From assembly GCA_002914845.1 (NCBI GenBank), contig JXTC01000345.1:160571-224570 (forward strand): a stretch of DNA of 64,000 nt, written 5' to 3'. The translations under genes were made by a program, and so were the position numbers. Origin of the DNA: Trema orientale (taxonomy: Eukaryota; Streptophyta; Magnoliopsida; Rosales; Cannabaceae). This document shows positions 12,877-27,250 of this stretch, piece by piece. Below the pieces are notes generated by a model, which saw only the letters and a program-made list of their open reading frames with translations, had not been told where the DNA came from and did not search any database. Within the stretch, counting starts at the first letter, position 1. The number at the start of each line of letters is the position of its first letter.

Positions 12877-14458
12877 ATTAACTGGAAGGATTGCTTTATG
12901 ACAACAATAATACCCACCATCATCTGATTCAACCTGTCCGAAGGATACGGTTCCTGTACAGCAAATAAATGGTAAAAGGAGTCAACCAAAAAGAAGGGTA
13001 ACTTGCCTCTCTGTGAAAGTTCTCTCCCTGATGGAGATTTTGGCCGTGGGATTCTGCGGTATCGTTTAAATCATGAAGATCCTTTCTTTATCTAGAAGTA
13101 CAAGTGTTCATCTGCATAGAAAATTCACTATAATTCATTCAGTTGCTCTCGACTTAACCGGACTTTTCCTCTGGGTCTTAACTCGGAACTTTTTGACCTT
13201 GTAAATACGCAATATACATATAGATTCTGCGAAAGTTGCTCACTTCACAGTTTCAACAGTATCAATTTCTTTTCCTTCCATGTTTGAGATAGTTTTCCAT
13301 TTAAACTGATCTTTGAAAATTTTTGGTTCTTTCATATTAAATTTCAGAAACCGGGCAAATCTTAGGACGCATAACTGGATTCACAAAATACAAATCGTAA
13401 CTGCATTTTGTTGCTTAATCCAGATACTCGTTTTGCATTGACGGACTTGTAATCGAGAATCAGTTCAAAATATTTTTTGCATTCATATTAACGACAGTTC
13501 TCACGTAATTGTGCCTACGCTGTAGTCGAGTTGTTCTGCATTGTTATTTTGACCATGTACTATTTTGGAGGATGATTCTTTCGCTCCAACAGAGAGATAA
13601 CCAAGTGCGAAATTTATCAACTTAGACAGACCCTTTTCCCATCGGTGTGAAGAGTGACACTTTTTTTTAAGGCCAATGGTTCTGACTTCTGATAGAACGT
13701 GAGATCTGCCCAAGTCGAGGTAAATTGCTCAACAGCCTCAACTTAATACACCCAATTTGGTAAGAAAGGATATGAAACAAATACACATTTCATTCTTACG
13801 ACGTTTAAATTATTCGTTCAAATGAAAAAAGAAAATTAGATAATAGATCGAATTAAAAAAGAAAAACAGATAATAGGTGAACTATTTCAAAGAATTATTC
13901 ACATAATTTAGCTTAGTCCAATGTAATTTCAAGTTAATTAAAAACGTCAGTATCCCAATAATCTTTTAGAGTAATGATAAGAACACTAAAATCTTACACC
14001 AAACACTCACACNTATTTTAAAATGAGACCACACTATCGATAATTATAAGACTGAAAATAATGCCATAGCACTGGCGTAATTTTCTAGTGTATAATTTTG
14101 GTTTCCCTATCGTTACTCTAATCTTTTAGCTTAATAATTCCTTGTCATTCTCTCAAAACTCATTCGTCGATATTCTTCCCAATAAATCCCTCCACATTCA
14201 CCTCAACTAAACAAGACGACATAATTTCCATTCAGACCCACCTATATATATTAAATTCACATACTACTTGAAAAACATTTTAAATATCACGTCAAAAGAT
14301 GTCCAAAAATCTCAATCGTCTAAAAACTTCCGAGTGCCCAACGCCGACAACAAAAAATTCATTTCCAAAAATGGAAGAATAGTACATATAATAGAATCTA
14401 ACTTAAAAGCTATGACTGCAAAGACAAGGAGGATAAAATTTCTGGTACACTTCTTCTT
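12877..14458. other. Convergent intergenic region between SAC and RPSA
   Basis: This holds the 3' UTR of the SAC gene, followed by AT-rich sequence and one short MITE (13970-14120), before the RPSA stop codon on the opposite strand. I see no other gene. A 70-codon minus-strand frame at 13501-13713 has no recognisable motif. Confidence 0.6.
13970..14120. mobile_element. 151-bp MITE flanked by a 9-bp target-site duplication
   Basis: Terminal inverted repeats begin AGTAATGATAAGAACAC on the left and, read in reverse complement, AGTAACGATAGGGAAAC on the right. The 9-base sequence ATCTTTTAG flanks both sides (13961-13969 and 14121-14129). A 9-bp duplication suggests a Mutator-like origin; an 8-bp hAT-type duplication with a fortuitous extra match is possible. 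Confidence 0.7.
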
Positions 14459-16510
<2,052 letters not shown>

Positions 16511-16559
16511 GGTTGAGGCTGAGGCTAAAGAGGTGGAATTGCCGAATTGGGTTGGTTCC

Positions 16560-16672
16560 CTCTGAAAACCCTAAGCCTCTGCGAGGTTTTGCTTTGGTCC
16601 GCTAGAGAGTGCAAACTGCAAGCAAGGCGAGCTTGTTCTATTTATATGGCAACGCATTAGAAACCCTAGGGC
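16560..16672 (-). promoter_or_regulatory. RPSA upstream region with two telo-boxes and a TATA box
   Basis: AAACCCTAA at 16566-16574 and AAACCCTAGG at 16661-16670 are telo-boxes, the promoter motif enriched in plant ribosomal-protein and other translation genes. On the minus strand a TATA-like ATATAAATAG lies near 16638-16648, about 130 bases before the start codon. Function is inferred from family knowledge. Confidence 0.6.
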
Positions 16673-16699
16673 TACACAACCCCCTTTTAATTTTTCTAT

Positions 16700-18000
16700 T
16701 TAATTTTATCTTCTTTTTTCTTTTAAGAATTTTATTTCTTAAAAAAGAAAAGTATACACACATACACATTACCAAAAAACAAAAAAAAATGTAAATACTC
16801 GATTGCAAAATTTAAAATAAAGTTTTAGCTATTTTCTACTACAGTGCTATATAATTTATTTATCTTTAATAAATAAATACNTATCCCTTAAAAAAAAAAA
16901 ATCATGGCATTTAAACCAAAAGATGGTTCCCACAAATACCTTAAAAAAAAAAAAAAGCGATGGCAAAAATGTGTAGTTGCTTCTTTTAAAAAACAAATAA
17001 AATAAAATGTGTAGCTGCTAATGCTACTAGAAATATGATATAGCTTTTCTGAAGTACTACTACTAGCTGGTGCATACAATTCTTTTTTAAAAATTAAACA
17101 ACTAATTATTCTTGATCTTTGAGGCATATATAATTTTAGAAAGGGCTTATATCCCTTCTATATAATTTTAAAAGAAACCATTAATCCCTTTTATGTTTAT
17201 TTTGAAAAAAATTCTACATCCTCCATTATGTAGTTTAAAGAAGTGGTGAGTGTACAGGTGATACGTTTGAGAGAGGTGATACATTTGAGAGAGATTTGGG
17301 ATTACATCAAATCCATCAAATTATCTAGTAACACCATCTTTTATTCCTGTAACATTCTTCTTTAATGGCACGTTTATTTCGTTGTAATCGTAATCGGAAT
17401 AAATAAAATGGGAAATGAATGGGAATAGAATAAAAAAGTATGAGAATCATTATTTGTAGTAGATTGTTTACTTAAAACTAATAAGAATGAGAATCGTATT
17501 CATTAGAATACTATTCATTTGTTTACTTAACTCAGGAAAAGTAATGAGAATGTGTTATATTTACTAAATTGTCCTTTTAAATACATATACGATTTAAAGT
17601 AGATAGATTTTTAGGAGTAAAATTGTATTTTACAATTTTAATAATTAAAAAATAGGAAAAGAGTGTTTACGGGTAATCAGATTCCTTATAGTATTGGTGG
17701 GGAAGTATTCCCATTCTTTTCTCCAAAATTTGTGTGGGTCCCACATATTTCTTTCTTTCCCATATTTTAGTAAAATCATTACCCCACATACCATTCCCAT
17801 TACTCTTTAGTAAACATACCATAAGCACTGGGTTTTTACTTTTTTTCATTTTTTTTCTTTTTGGGAAGAAATGAGGGAGATAAATTGAAATTAAATCAGG
17901 CATATTAAAAAATTGTAAATTCAAAATTTTCTCACGTATGTGTCATGTGTGTGTGGTGTGTGTATATATTTATATACACGTCATTTTGGTCAGAAAAATG
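16700..18000. other. Intergenic region between the divergent RPSA and SWA2 genes
   Basis: AT-rich sequence with A-tracts and one MITE (17366-17821). I see no gene; the minus-strand open frames at 16888-17127 and 17667-17924 are low-complexity or lie inside the MITE. Confidence 0.6.
17366..17821. mobile_element. Tourist-like (PIF/Harbinger) MITE, 456 bp
   Basis: The element starts TGGCACGTTTATTTC and ends with the inverted form TAAACATACCA. It is flanked by TAA on both sides (17363-17365 and 17822-17824). Subterminal parts (GTAATCGGAAT on the left, ATTCCCATTAC on the right) extend the inverted repeat to about 35 imperfect bases. The 3-bp TAA/TWA duplication is diagnostic of Tourist elements. 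Confidence 0.75.
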
Positions 18001-18016
18001 TAAGTGCTGAATTGAA

Positions 18017-18110
18017 AGCCCATTAAAGTAATGGCCTTAAGAGAAGAGGCCAATTTTAACTTGTGGGCTAGTGTTAATGGAGTCCGGCCCATTTTGTCTT
18101 TAAACCCTAC
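18017..18110 (+). promoter_or_regulatory. SWA2 promoter with site II and telo-box motifs
   Basis: Upstream of the start at 18251 are AGCCCAT (18017), TGGGCT (18064), GGCCCAT (18086-18092) and the telo-box AAACCCTA (18102-18109). Site II (TGGGCY) next to a telo-box is the known promoter architecture of plant ribosomal and ribosome-biogenesis genes, which fits the gene downstream. Confidence 0.65.
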
Positions 18111-18250
18111 ACATCCAAGGATTTTACACCAAGTCAGGGTCGGGAGGAGTTTTTGCCTTGCTTTTGGCCCCCAACACCAGAAACGGACCCGTGAAAAGCG
18201 TCTCTGCTCATGCTCGTCGCTCTCTGAGAGTTGGAGCTTCACGTGCAACA

Positions 18251-21200
18251 ATGGCGGTCTCAGAGTCAAAGAAACAGTCAAACAAGCCGGAAGACTTGGA
18301 GCTTCTCAAGACTGACGTAGCTTCTTTCGCTTCCTCACTTGGTCTATCATCCTCCGACCCATCTTCTTATTCAGGCTTCAACGACGCCGATTTTCGCAAA
18401 ACCGGTCCTCTCCGGTCCAACAAACCCGAGAAGAAGGCAAAACAAGCTCCTAACGCTAAATCGACGAAAACCCAGAAGCCATTGAACCAGAATTTCAAGC
18501 CCAGTGAAAAGCCCAAGCCTAAGCCCCCTGTTCTCTCACTTGAGGACACCAATGGCAGGCCTCAGAGATTTGATAAATTCAAGAACATGCCAAAGCTACC
18601 GTTGATGAAGGCTAACGGGCTTGGAGTATGGTATTTGGATGCAGAGGAGTTGGAGGCGAAAGTGGTTGGGAAGGAGACGAGGGTGGAGGTGAGGAACGTG
18701 GGGGAGTGGAAGAGTGTGGTTGAGAAAAAGAGAGAGCTTGGTGAGAGGTTGATGGCGCAATACGTTAAGGATTACGAGTCGTCAAGAGGGCAGAGTGGGG
18801 ATATTAAGATGTTGGTTGCCACGCAGAGATCAGGGACTGCCATTGATAAGGTTTCAGCATTTTCAGTTCAGGTTGGGGACAATCCCATTGCGAATTTGAG
18901 GTCTATTGATGCTCTTCTCGGTAACCTACTGCGCGAAACTCCGTTCTTTTCTCGGTTTCGTTTATGTAGTTGGTGATTCATTGCTTGCTTACGTTCATCC
19001 TAACATTTAATTTTGTTGTGTGGTTGCCACAATGAAGTGGTTTTTATCCGTGAATTTGTTTTGAGTTACTATTTAGTTTTTATATTCCTTGAGTTAGCTT
19101 TTTATTTCAAAAGATTGTCTCTTGCAGGAATGGTGACATCGAAAGTGGGAAAACGGCATGCTTTAACAGGGTTTGAAGCACTAAAAGAATTGTTTATCTC
19201 AAGGTCAATACTTTCTCTCCCAGTTTCTCTTACTTTCATATGTTTTTATCGGTTGTTCTGGACGGTTTGGTGGCGTCTTGGTGCATGAAGGCTTTATTTT
19301 GTGTGGCGAAGGAAGAGCAGAAATGAAACCAAGATCAATTGAAGAAAATCTGAATCAGGGAAAATAAAAATCACAAACTCCAAAGATATAGGGATGATGT
19401 GAAGATGCACAAATGATATGAAATACTTTATGAAGTTGTTACACGTCAATGCTTGAACTAGCTTCATTTAGTTATTTGGCATGTCTCGTTAATCTGATAT
19501 GGTTTAAGAAAATAAAAAAATAGACATAACACTTATGATAGGAGGTAAGTTATGATGAGAATCTGCTCCATTTTCACCTTGACAGCGTATTGGCTTGATG
19601 ACTAAACACTTTGGCTTGACTTATGTTCAGCATTGAATTTTCACTGATTTAACCTATTTGCTTCTTCTTCCAGTTTATTGCCTGATCGTAAGCTTAAGGC
19701 TCTGTTACAGCGGCCATTAAATCATCTACCTGAAACAAAAGATGGTTACTCCCTCTTGCTCCTTTGGTACTTTGAAGAATGTTTGAAAGAGAGGTAATTA
19801 TAATTGCTCGTCATTCTTTATTCGCTCTGTGGCTCAGGTTACCTAAGTCGTTTTAATTTCGAATGGAAAAAGGTCTCTTTGATCTTAATATTTAATTGCC
19901 AGTATTTACTTGTAGTACACGAATAAATGTAATGTTTCAGGTATGAACGTTTTGTTCTTGCACTTGAGGAAGCATCAAGAGATATGTTACCTGTACTAAA
20001 ACACAAAGCATTGAAGGTTAGCCATGGCATATGTTCTTTGCCCTTCTAAAGTCCTTTTCCTCCATTCTAGGCACCATGACTTCGGTTCTTGTTTTACTAA
20101 AGCTTAATGAATTTAAATTGATTAATGTATTTCCAATCACTTCTCGAATATCCATGATAATGGTGCATGGTTTGTCTGTAAAGGTAAAAGTTAAAATTTG
20201 TCATTCCTGGACTTGTTGTTCTTTTGAATTTGTGTCTTACCTTTGTCGTGGCAACGTGAAAATTTCATCTGTACTCATGGACTTCTCTGGTTGCATACAG
20301 ATTATCTATACATTGCTAAAGAATAAGTCAGAACAAGAGCGCAGATTACTCTCTGCGTTAGTCAACAAAGTAAGTTCTCCTTGAATTTTTACATGATCAG
20401 CATATGGAAATCATTATTTCTACTTCATTATCCTTGATGATATCTGATTTTATTATTTGGATTCTTTACAGCTAGGGGATCCAGAAAATAAGGGCGCTTC
20501 CAATGCTGATTTTCACTTGTCAAAACTCTTGTCTGACCATCCAAATATGACGGTCTGGCATCATCATATCTAATTCTTTGATATTTTTATGTATAGAATG
20601 TTTAGGCCTATGTATTTTCGCAATTGCCTCACTTCATTTATTGATGAGACCTCGGGGAAGTTGGAATATAGTACAGTTTTAGCTGGTTAGAAGATAGTTA
20701 TGAGTGGTACTTTTGTATTGTATTTGTGATATTGCATGCATGTATATAATAAAGGCATCTTGGTTGGCTGGTTTTACAGATATATCAAACCATTATTTAG
20801 TTTGTAGCTCTCTGATGTGCGCATATACCACTTAATGTCAATTCTGATGGTAGAACTTGTTCATGCTCATGTGGAACATCTTTTTAATGTGAACATGTAC
20901 TGGTGACTTTGCATCCTATGTTGTTATAACAGCTCCTTTTTACAGGTTGTAGTGATTGACGAGGTGGATACTTTTCTCTTTCGACCTCATTTAGGATTGC
21001 GAGCAAAGTACCATGCTGTACGTTCTATAAATCACACCCTTATAATTGATTTTTTTCTAGTCAATTTGGAGTAAGCTTGTAGCATTCTTACTGTTTTCAG
21101 TATTTACACTGATTTTCATATTTAATTGAAATCGTAGCGGTGCTTAATAAGCATAAGCAATACAAATGCCGGATATTGGAATTTACCGCAATGATATATT

Positions 21201-24200
21201 TAGTGTAATCTTTACCTTTACTTGAGTCATGTTTGAAGTTCAAAACGTCTGCGAATCTGTGTTAGTTTTGGACTTTTCCTGACCTTTTAAGTAACTGAAA
21301 TACCTCTATGCATCTGCAGGTTAACTTTTTGAGCCAAATTCGTCTAACTCATAAAGGAGATGGACCCAATGTGGCAAAGCGTTTAATAGATGTATATTTT
21401 GCTCTTTTCAAGGTATCATGTTCTCTGTTTCTATTCTTTTATGTACTTTTTATTATCGACATGTGTGCTCTCAATACTAGGGCAACTAAACCATGTTGGT
21501 TTTAATTTAAGTTAGACACGTATATAAATTTGAATGGTTTTTGAAGAGACCATCAGACATCAAAATGGGATTTTTCCTTTTCAATTGAACATATACATGC
21601 ATTATTTTTGTATCTTTGTCATCCATTTGTTTGAATGGGATAGTAAGATTGAAAGTAAAGGGCCCAAAAAGAAATGAAGAAAGAGAGAGGTCTCACAAAT
21701 CAAAATTTCAGGTTCTGATTACAGAGGCAGTAGGTGATCAAGAGAAGGATAAAGGCAGCAAACAAGGGAATGCAAAAGCTTCCAAATCTGTTAAGCATGG
21801 CAAAGGGAAAAGTTTGTCAGAATCTCATGTTGAATTGGACTCACGTCTGCTATCAGCTCTTCTAACTGTTAGTACAATTATAACTTAAGTATATATCAAA
21901 AGATAGTATAAAATATGTTATATTTCTCAGTTTGTGCTCTAGCCATGCCAAAAATTGCCTTCCTTGTTGCTAATCCGTTGTGGCTGCAACCCTTTGCCTT
22001 GTTAAAATTGTAGCTATGCTCAGCTTAGGCTTTGAGACTGTTCTTCACGTTACACTAATTGCTTTACATCTCTTCCCTTGGCACAGGGAGTCAATAGAGC
22101 ATTTCCATTTGTCTCAAGCAGTGAGGCTGATGACATTATAGATGTCCAAACGCCAATGCTCTTCCAACTGGTAAGCACAAAGCTTGATATGCTAAATTCA
22201 TTTTAAACAAGGTGCGATGAAGACTTTGTTCAGTCCTGTAATCCGTCTCTACAAGTTATTTTTTTTTTCTGTTAATAGACATTTTATTTATATGTTAATA
22301 AAGACATGTAATGATGCAGGTTCATTCAAACAATTTTAATGTGGGAGTTCAAGCATTAATGCTTCTTGATAAGATCTCATCCAAGAATCAAGTCGTTAGT
22401 GACAGATTTTACCGGGCCTTGTATGCGAAACTGCTTCTTCCAGCTGCCATGAATTCTTCCAAGGCAAGTTGAAATCTGTTATAAGGACTCTAGTTACGGT
22501 GTTTGGCCATGCCTTATTATGGTGAAAATGAAAATTCTCTATTTATACCCTGTTAACTGCAATTCCAGGCAGAAATGTTTATTGGGCTTCTTCTAAGAGC
22601 AATGAAAAGTGATGTAAATCTGAAGCGTGTGGCTGCGTTTGCAAAGCGTGTGTTGCAGGTATCAAGAATTTTATTCTTGCTCTGCCTTTCCCACCCCCAC
22701 CCCCTCTCCTCCCAGACTAGCATAATTCATTTACAATCTATATGTATTTCTTCTTATTTTTATTGTTAGCTTATTGATACAAGTTATGTTGATTCCCGTA
22801 CGAAGGAAAAAAGAAATCATATTCTTGGCTTTGTATCCCTCCCAAATGGAGATTGCCTTTACTTGTTCTTCATATCAAAACATATCAAAATCTCACCTTT
22901 TTGTTCCCCGAACTGGAACAGGTAGCCCTTCAACAGCCACCTCAATATGCCTGTGGATGCCTGTTTCTGCTCTCTGAAGTTCTTAAGGCAAGGCCATCCC
23001 TATGGTAAGCATGATGCACTTGTACAGATTGTTCATGTAGGTTTTATTCAAGTGTCATTACCCTCGTGCTTCCATTTTGCAGGAACATGGTGCTTCAGAA
23101 TGAGTCAGCTGAGGAAGAAGAAGTCGAACATTTCGAAGATATTGTGGAAGAGACTGATGAAAAAGTAACCTCTGCCTCGGACAATCAAGGGAATGATGTT
23201 AGGGCTGTTGAGATTAGTGCTGCTGCCAACTCTGACAGTGATTCTTCTGATGATGACAAGGAATCTCCGGTCTCTTCTGAAGATGACGAAGTTTCAGATG
23301 AACCAGAAGAGTTTCTTATTAGAGATGATCCAAAAGATCGCTCTGAAACAGTGTCTGGGCAGAAATCCCAATTAGTCTCTGGGAGGTCGTCGCTGCCTGG
23401 AGGATACAATCCTCGGCACAGGGAACCATCTTACTGGTCAGTTGTCTCCTTTTAAGCTCTTTAGAATACAATGATTTGGTCGGGTGGAGTCATTTTAATC
23501 CAGGCACCTAAATATTGATTACTTGTGATAGAACATAAAGAAAAACAATGCAGATCTTTTTGCACTATGTTTCCGGACACTAGGAGATTAAGCAAGTTCA
23601 CCACGGCGAAAGGAAACCTCTCTTTTGTGATCCCCCCCACCCAAAAAAAAAAAAGGGAAAAGAAATGCCTTGTGTTACACCTCCTTTTTGCACTATGTTT
23701 CTGGTCATATTGGTTTTTCATTTATGTTCTTTTTGACAAACAATGCAGATCTTTTTAGTCATATTGGTTTTCCATTTGTGTTCTTTTTGACAAACAGCAA
23801 TGCAGATCGTGTAAGCTGGTGGGAGCTGACGGCACTCGCCTCACATGTGCACCCATCAGTTTCTAAAATGGCTAACACCCTTCTCTTTTCTGGGACCAAC
23901 ATTGTCTACGATGGAAACCCACTTAATGATCTCTCGCTCACTGCTTTTCTAGACAAGTTCATGGAGAAGAAACCCAAGTCGAGTACATGGCATGGTGGTT
24001 CACAAATTGAACCTGCCAAGAAGGTTAGCTGTAATTTTCTTTATACTTTGATCTTTGGCGCAATGATTTGTTGTCAAGCTCTTTAATGTGTTTGTGTAAT
24101 TCTGAGTAACTTCTGTTTTTCCAGCTTGAAATGAACGACCATTTGATTGGGTCAGAGCTTCTGTCGTTGGCTGAAGTGGATGTACCCCCAGAAGACCTTG

Positions 24201-24793
24201 TTTTCCACAAGTTCTACATGAACAAAATGAATTCCTCAACAAAACCAAAGAAGAAGAAAAAGAAGAGAGGAGCAGACGACGAGGCTGCTGAAGAATTGTT
24301 CGAAGTTGATGGTGGTGTTGCTGACGATGAAAGCGACAACGAAGAGATTGACAACATGTTGGACTCTGCTGATCTTTCTGCAGAAGCTGATGGCGACTAC
24401 GATTACGATGATCTTGACCAAGTTGCTGAAGAAGATGATGAAGACTTGGTCGGTAACATCAGCGACGAGGAGACAGACATGCCTTCAGATATTGCTGAGG
24501 AAGATTTTGATGCTGCTGCCAATGAGAATGAAAGTGAAGACGACGATGATATTATCAACATAGGCGATGCAGACGATGATGATAACTATGATGAGGAGGA
24601 TGATAGTTTTGACCAAAGAAAAAAGAAGGGGAAGCGAAAGCCCGGCAAGTCTGGAACATCCCCTTTCGCTAGTTATGAAGAATATGAGCATCTACTGAAT
24701 GAGGATTTTGCTGCTGAGGAGGAGGAGGAACCTGCGAAAAAGAAGCCAAGGAAGTCCTCCAAGTCACGAAGGAAGCGAAAGTCATCCGACTAA
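18251..24793 (+). CDS. SWA2: NOC1/MAK21/CEBPZ-type ribosome-biogenesis factor (SLOW WALKER2-like)
   Basis: Sixteen exons: 18251-18920, 19128-19202, 19674-19793, 19941-20015, 20301-20369, 20472-20552, 20946-21017, 21320-21412, 21712-21867, 22088-22170, 22320-22463, 22569-22658, 22922-23004, 23083-23436, 23798-24023, 24125-24793. They total 3060 nt (1019 aa), in frame throughout. The protein has a basic N-terminus (about residues 45-100), a helical middle, a CBF/MAK21-type region (about 470-790, including PMLFQLVHSNNFNVGVQA and GTNIVYDGNPLNDLSL), two acidic stretches (about 610-690 and 830-960) and a Lys/Arg-rich C-terminus consistent with nucleolar targeting. NOC1 proteins pair with NOC2 for pre-60S assembly and transport; Arabidopsis SWA2 is about 1040 aa. 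Intron 11 uses a GC donor. An in-frame upstream ATG at 18158 would add 31 residues, but the ATG at 18251 fits better. Confidence 0.93.
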
Positions 24794-25511
24794 GTCAAAC
24801 CTCATTTTGTTTGGTAATCATGCTTCTCCATCAATTTTGTACCGTGTAGCATTGAACACTATTTTTGGGTTTGATCTGTACCATGGACCATTTGAGTTTA
24901 CAGTGAATGATAAGGCAGCATACCCCAAGAGTCGTACTGGTAGATATTCGGATACCCTGTATTCTATTTCTTCATAAATTCGGTCCATGTCCAGCTAGTA
25001 AGTACAAGCTGCTAAACCATCATGTATTTATAGTCGCTCTTAGTTGGAAGTATACAATTTTGTCATTAACAGAAAAGCAGGTATTGTCGATTTTAAGTGG
25101 TGTTACGTGTGATCATTTTTCACCAAGGCAATTGGAGTTATTGACCGTATATCCTGTGTTAAATGGACACTAGTCTATGATTCCAATTTGACATAGTTGG
25201 TATTGGAAAACCGGGCACAAGCCAACTAGGTGAATTCAAACCATAAAAGCCACATTATACAGTGAAGCACCAAGTAAGAAAGACAGTCATTTAGCTCCAC
25301 TCAAAGTTGAATAATGCTCAACTTCTTGAATCTTAACAGAAATATTCATGACAACCAAACGTACAAGCTTAAATCTCCTCAAACAAGTGATGTAGCACAA
25401 AAGCTAAAGCCTTCAAAAGCCTAGACCAGTGGTACATTCTACACAGAGCCCCAAAAGAACATCTTTCTCAAGCTCTAATAATAAGCTCTGTTGTCTCTGT
25501 ACACTACCACT
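24794..25511. other. Convergent 3' regions of SWA2 and the class III sHSP gene
   Basis: No gene is seen. The two 3' UTRs are expected to occupy the ends of this 0.7-kb stretch. Short open frames here lack any recognisable motif. Confidence 0.6.
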
Positions 25512-26120
25512 TCAAGAAACGGTAACCTCAACAGTCTTGGGCTTGGGAGGCGGAGGAAGCTTCTCAACAACCAGAGTCAGAACCCCGTTTTCGCATTTCG
25601 CCGATATCGCCGACGCATTGGCATTCTCCGGCAGCCGGAATTTCCTCAGCAGCTTCTGGGGCGCCCTCCTTTCCAGTCTCAAGTACTTGCAGCCTCCTCC
25701 TTCCTCCTCACCATCCTCACGTCTCCTCTTCCCGCCACTCCGAACCACCAGCGTGCTCTCGTCCTCAACCGTCACCTGCGCCGACCCCCACACTTTCGAT
25801 TTTAGCCAATGAAACGTTACAAAAGAGTTACAAAAGAACTAAAACTGATTGGAACAAGCGGGAAGGAGCAAAAGGAATAAGGGTACCACCTGAATATCAG
25901 CCTTGGACAAACCAGGCACGTCCATATAGAACACATACTCCTTAGGAGCATCCAAAATGTCGGCAGGGATGGTCGAGACGCCTTTCGGGTCACGGGTTTC
26001 TTGAGCGCGAGAAGAAGGGAGCATGAGCTTCTCAATGGTCTCCGGCAAATGGAAGATATGATTCACCGCCGAAGCCAGATCCCCGTTGAACGCGCTCGCG
26101 TCTACGAATGTTTCGCTCAT
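25512..26120 (-). CDS. HSP17.4C: Class III small heat-shock protein (HSP17.4-CIII-like)
   Basis: Two exons on the minus strand, 26120-25890 and 25775-25512, separated by a 114-bp phase-0 GT-AG intron, give 164 aa. An alpha-crystallin domain runs from about residue 50 to the end, with [20 protein letters not shown], the basic patch GGKRRRED and the C-terminal [10 protein letters not shown]...[13 protein letters not shown]. The spacing and the KRRRED patch match plant class III proteins (Arabidopsis HSP17.4-CIII, nuclear) better than classes I or II. Members are ATP-independent holdases induced by heat. The C-terminal I/V-x-I/V oligomerisation motif appears as VEV. A perfect heat-shock element lies upstream. 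The gene converges with SWA2. Confidence 0.9.
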
Positions 26121-26194
26121 CTTCTTTCTTCTTCGTCCCCGAAAAAACCGTCGATGGAACTAATGAAATGAAAGAAAACTCGTTTGTACGTAGT

Positions 26195-26690
26195 AACACA
26201 GTTTTTGATTCTTACGTTAAAAAGACGAAAAGGGTTCAAAGAGATGATTAGTTGAAAGTGAGTGGCGAGGTATTGATGACTCGAGACGAGTGCAGAGGAG
26301 CTGAATGTTTGGTTGCCGAGAAAATGCAGGGGGAAGATTTTAAAGAGAGCGGAGTGTAGAGACGAGAAAGTTCGAGAAAATATGGAGCGAAAGGCACCGA
26401 ATGGTCTGGAAGCCTCGCGGGTTTTGGAGTCGTTTATCTACGTACGCGTGGCTGAGTCCACCGTGCTGGGTATGTAACACGTGGCTCTACCTCGAGTTAT
26501 GTATTGGATATTAAGCATCACAACAGATGTCGTTTGTTATTACGGTTTGATGTCGTTTAGACAACTGGTTTGTTGTTAAATTTGCTGTCGTTTAGACTTT
26601 CCTAAATGACATGTTGACAGTTGATCGTTTACAATTCTGAATATATGTTGCTCAAATTCAAGAAACGACAAGTCAGTAGAAAAATATGGG
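26195..26690 (-). promoter_or_regulatory. Upstream region of the class III sHSP gene with a perfect heat-shock element
   Basis: At 26366-26378 the sequence GAAAGTTCGAGAA is an exact three-unit heat-shock element (GAA-nn-TTC-nn-GAA). A TATA-like TTTAAAAT on the minus strand lies about 25 bases nearer the gene. Three TGTCGTTT boxes occur at about 26527, 26550 and 26586. The whole segment is duplicated at 32100-32530. Heat regulation through HSFs is inferred from the motif and gene class. Confidence 0.75.
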
Positions 26691-27250
26691 GACATTCATG
26701 ACTCAATAAAACTCGACTTACGTTTTCCAGGGGTAGAACAAAGGGAATCTGTCTCTAGGCAGGGATAGAGAGAGCTTGGGCCCAGTGGCTGTGGGGGCTC
26801 AAGCCCCCCTCACTTTTAAATTTTTTTTTTTTTTTTTCAAAAAAGATCCAAAATATATGTATTTATGATTATGTATACTTTTTTGTTTTTTGGACAAACT
26901 ATAACTATGTATACTTACACCTTTTACCAACTAAATAATTTCTTTTAATGAACAACGTATTTTATTTCAATTAATTTAACTAGAATAAAAGTCCACTTTA
27001 TAAAGTAAATTTATACTTTACGTCTTTTTATTTTTTATTTTTTTAGAAGAAAACAACCATAATTTAGAAAACTAGCGTGTGACTTTTCTACTAGATAAGA
27101 TACTCATACATCAATAATTCAATAAAGATAGGAAGACCAGAATCTCGCATAAAAAATTTTATATTACACTAATTGATGTGACATATAGTTAAAATAAATC
27201 TTTTGTTTTAAAATAGAAAGATTACACTATTTAAAATTATGTAATTAAAT
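26691..27250. other. Intergenic DNA with a probable transposon terminus
   Basis: Around 26757-26818 there is a GC-rich stretch (CAGGGATAGAGAG... GGGGGCTCAAGCCCCCCTC) resembling termini of common plant DNA transposons. It is followed by T- and AT-rich sequence. No opposite end or target duplication was identified. No gene is seen. Confidence 0.35.

Noticed and set aside
18158-18250. Upstream in-frame ATG giving SWA2 a 31-residue N-terminal extension
   Set aside because: The extension has no family-like sequence. The ATG at 18251 has a better context (ACAATGGC) and gives the expected N-terminus.
24306-24563. Alternative frame inside the acidic tail of SWA2
   Set aside because: It is a shadow of the repetitive GAT/GAA codons of the real exon.
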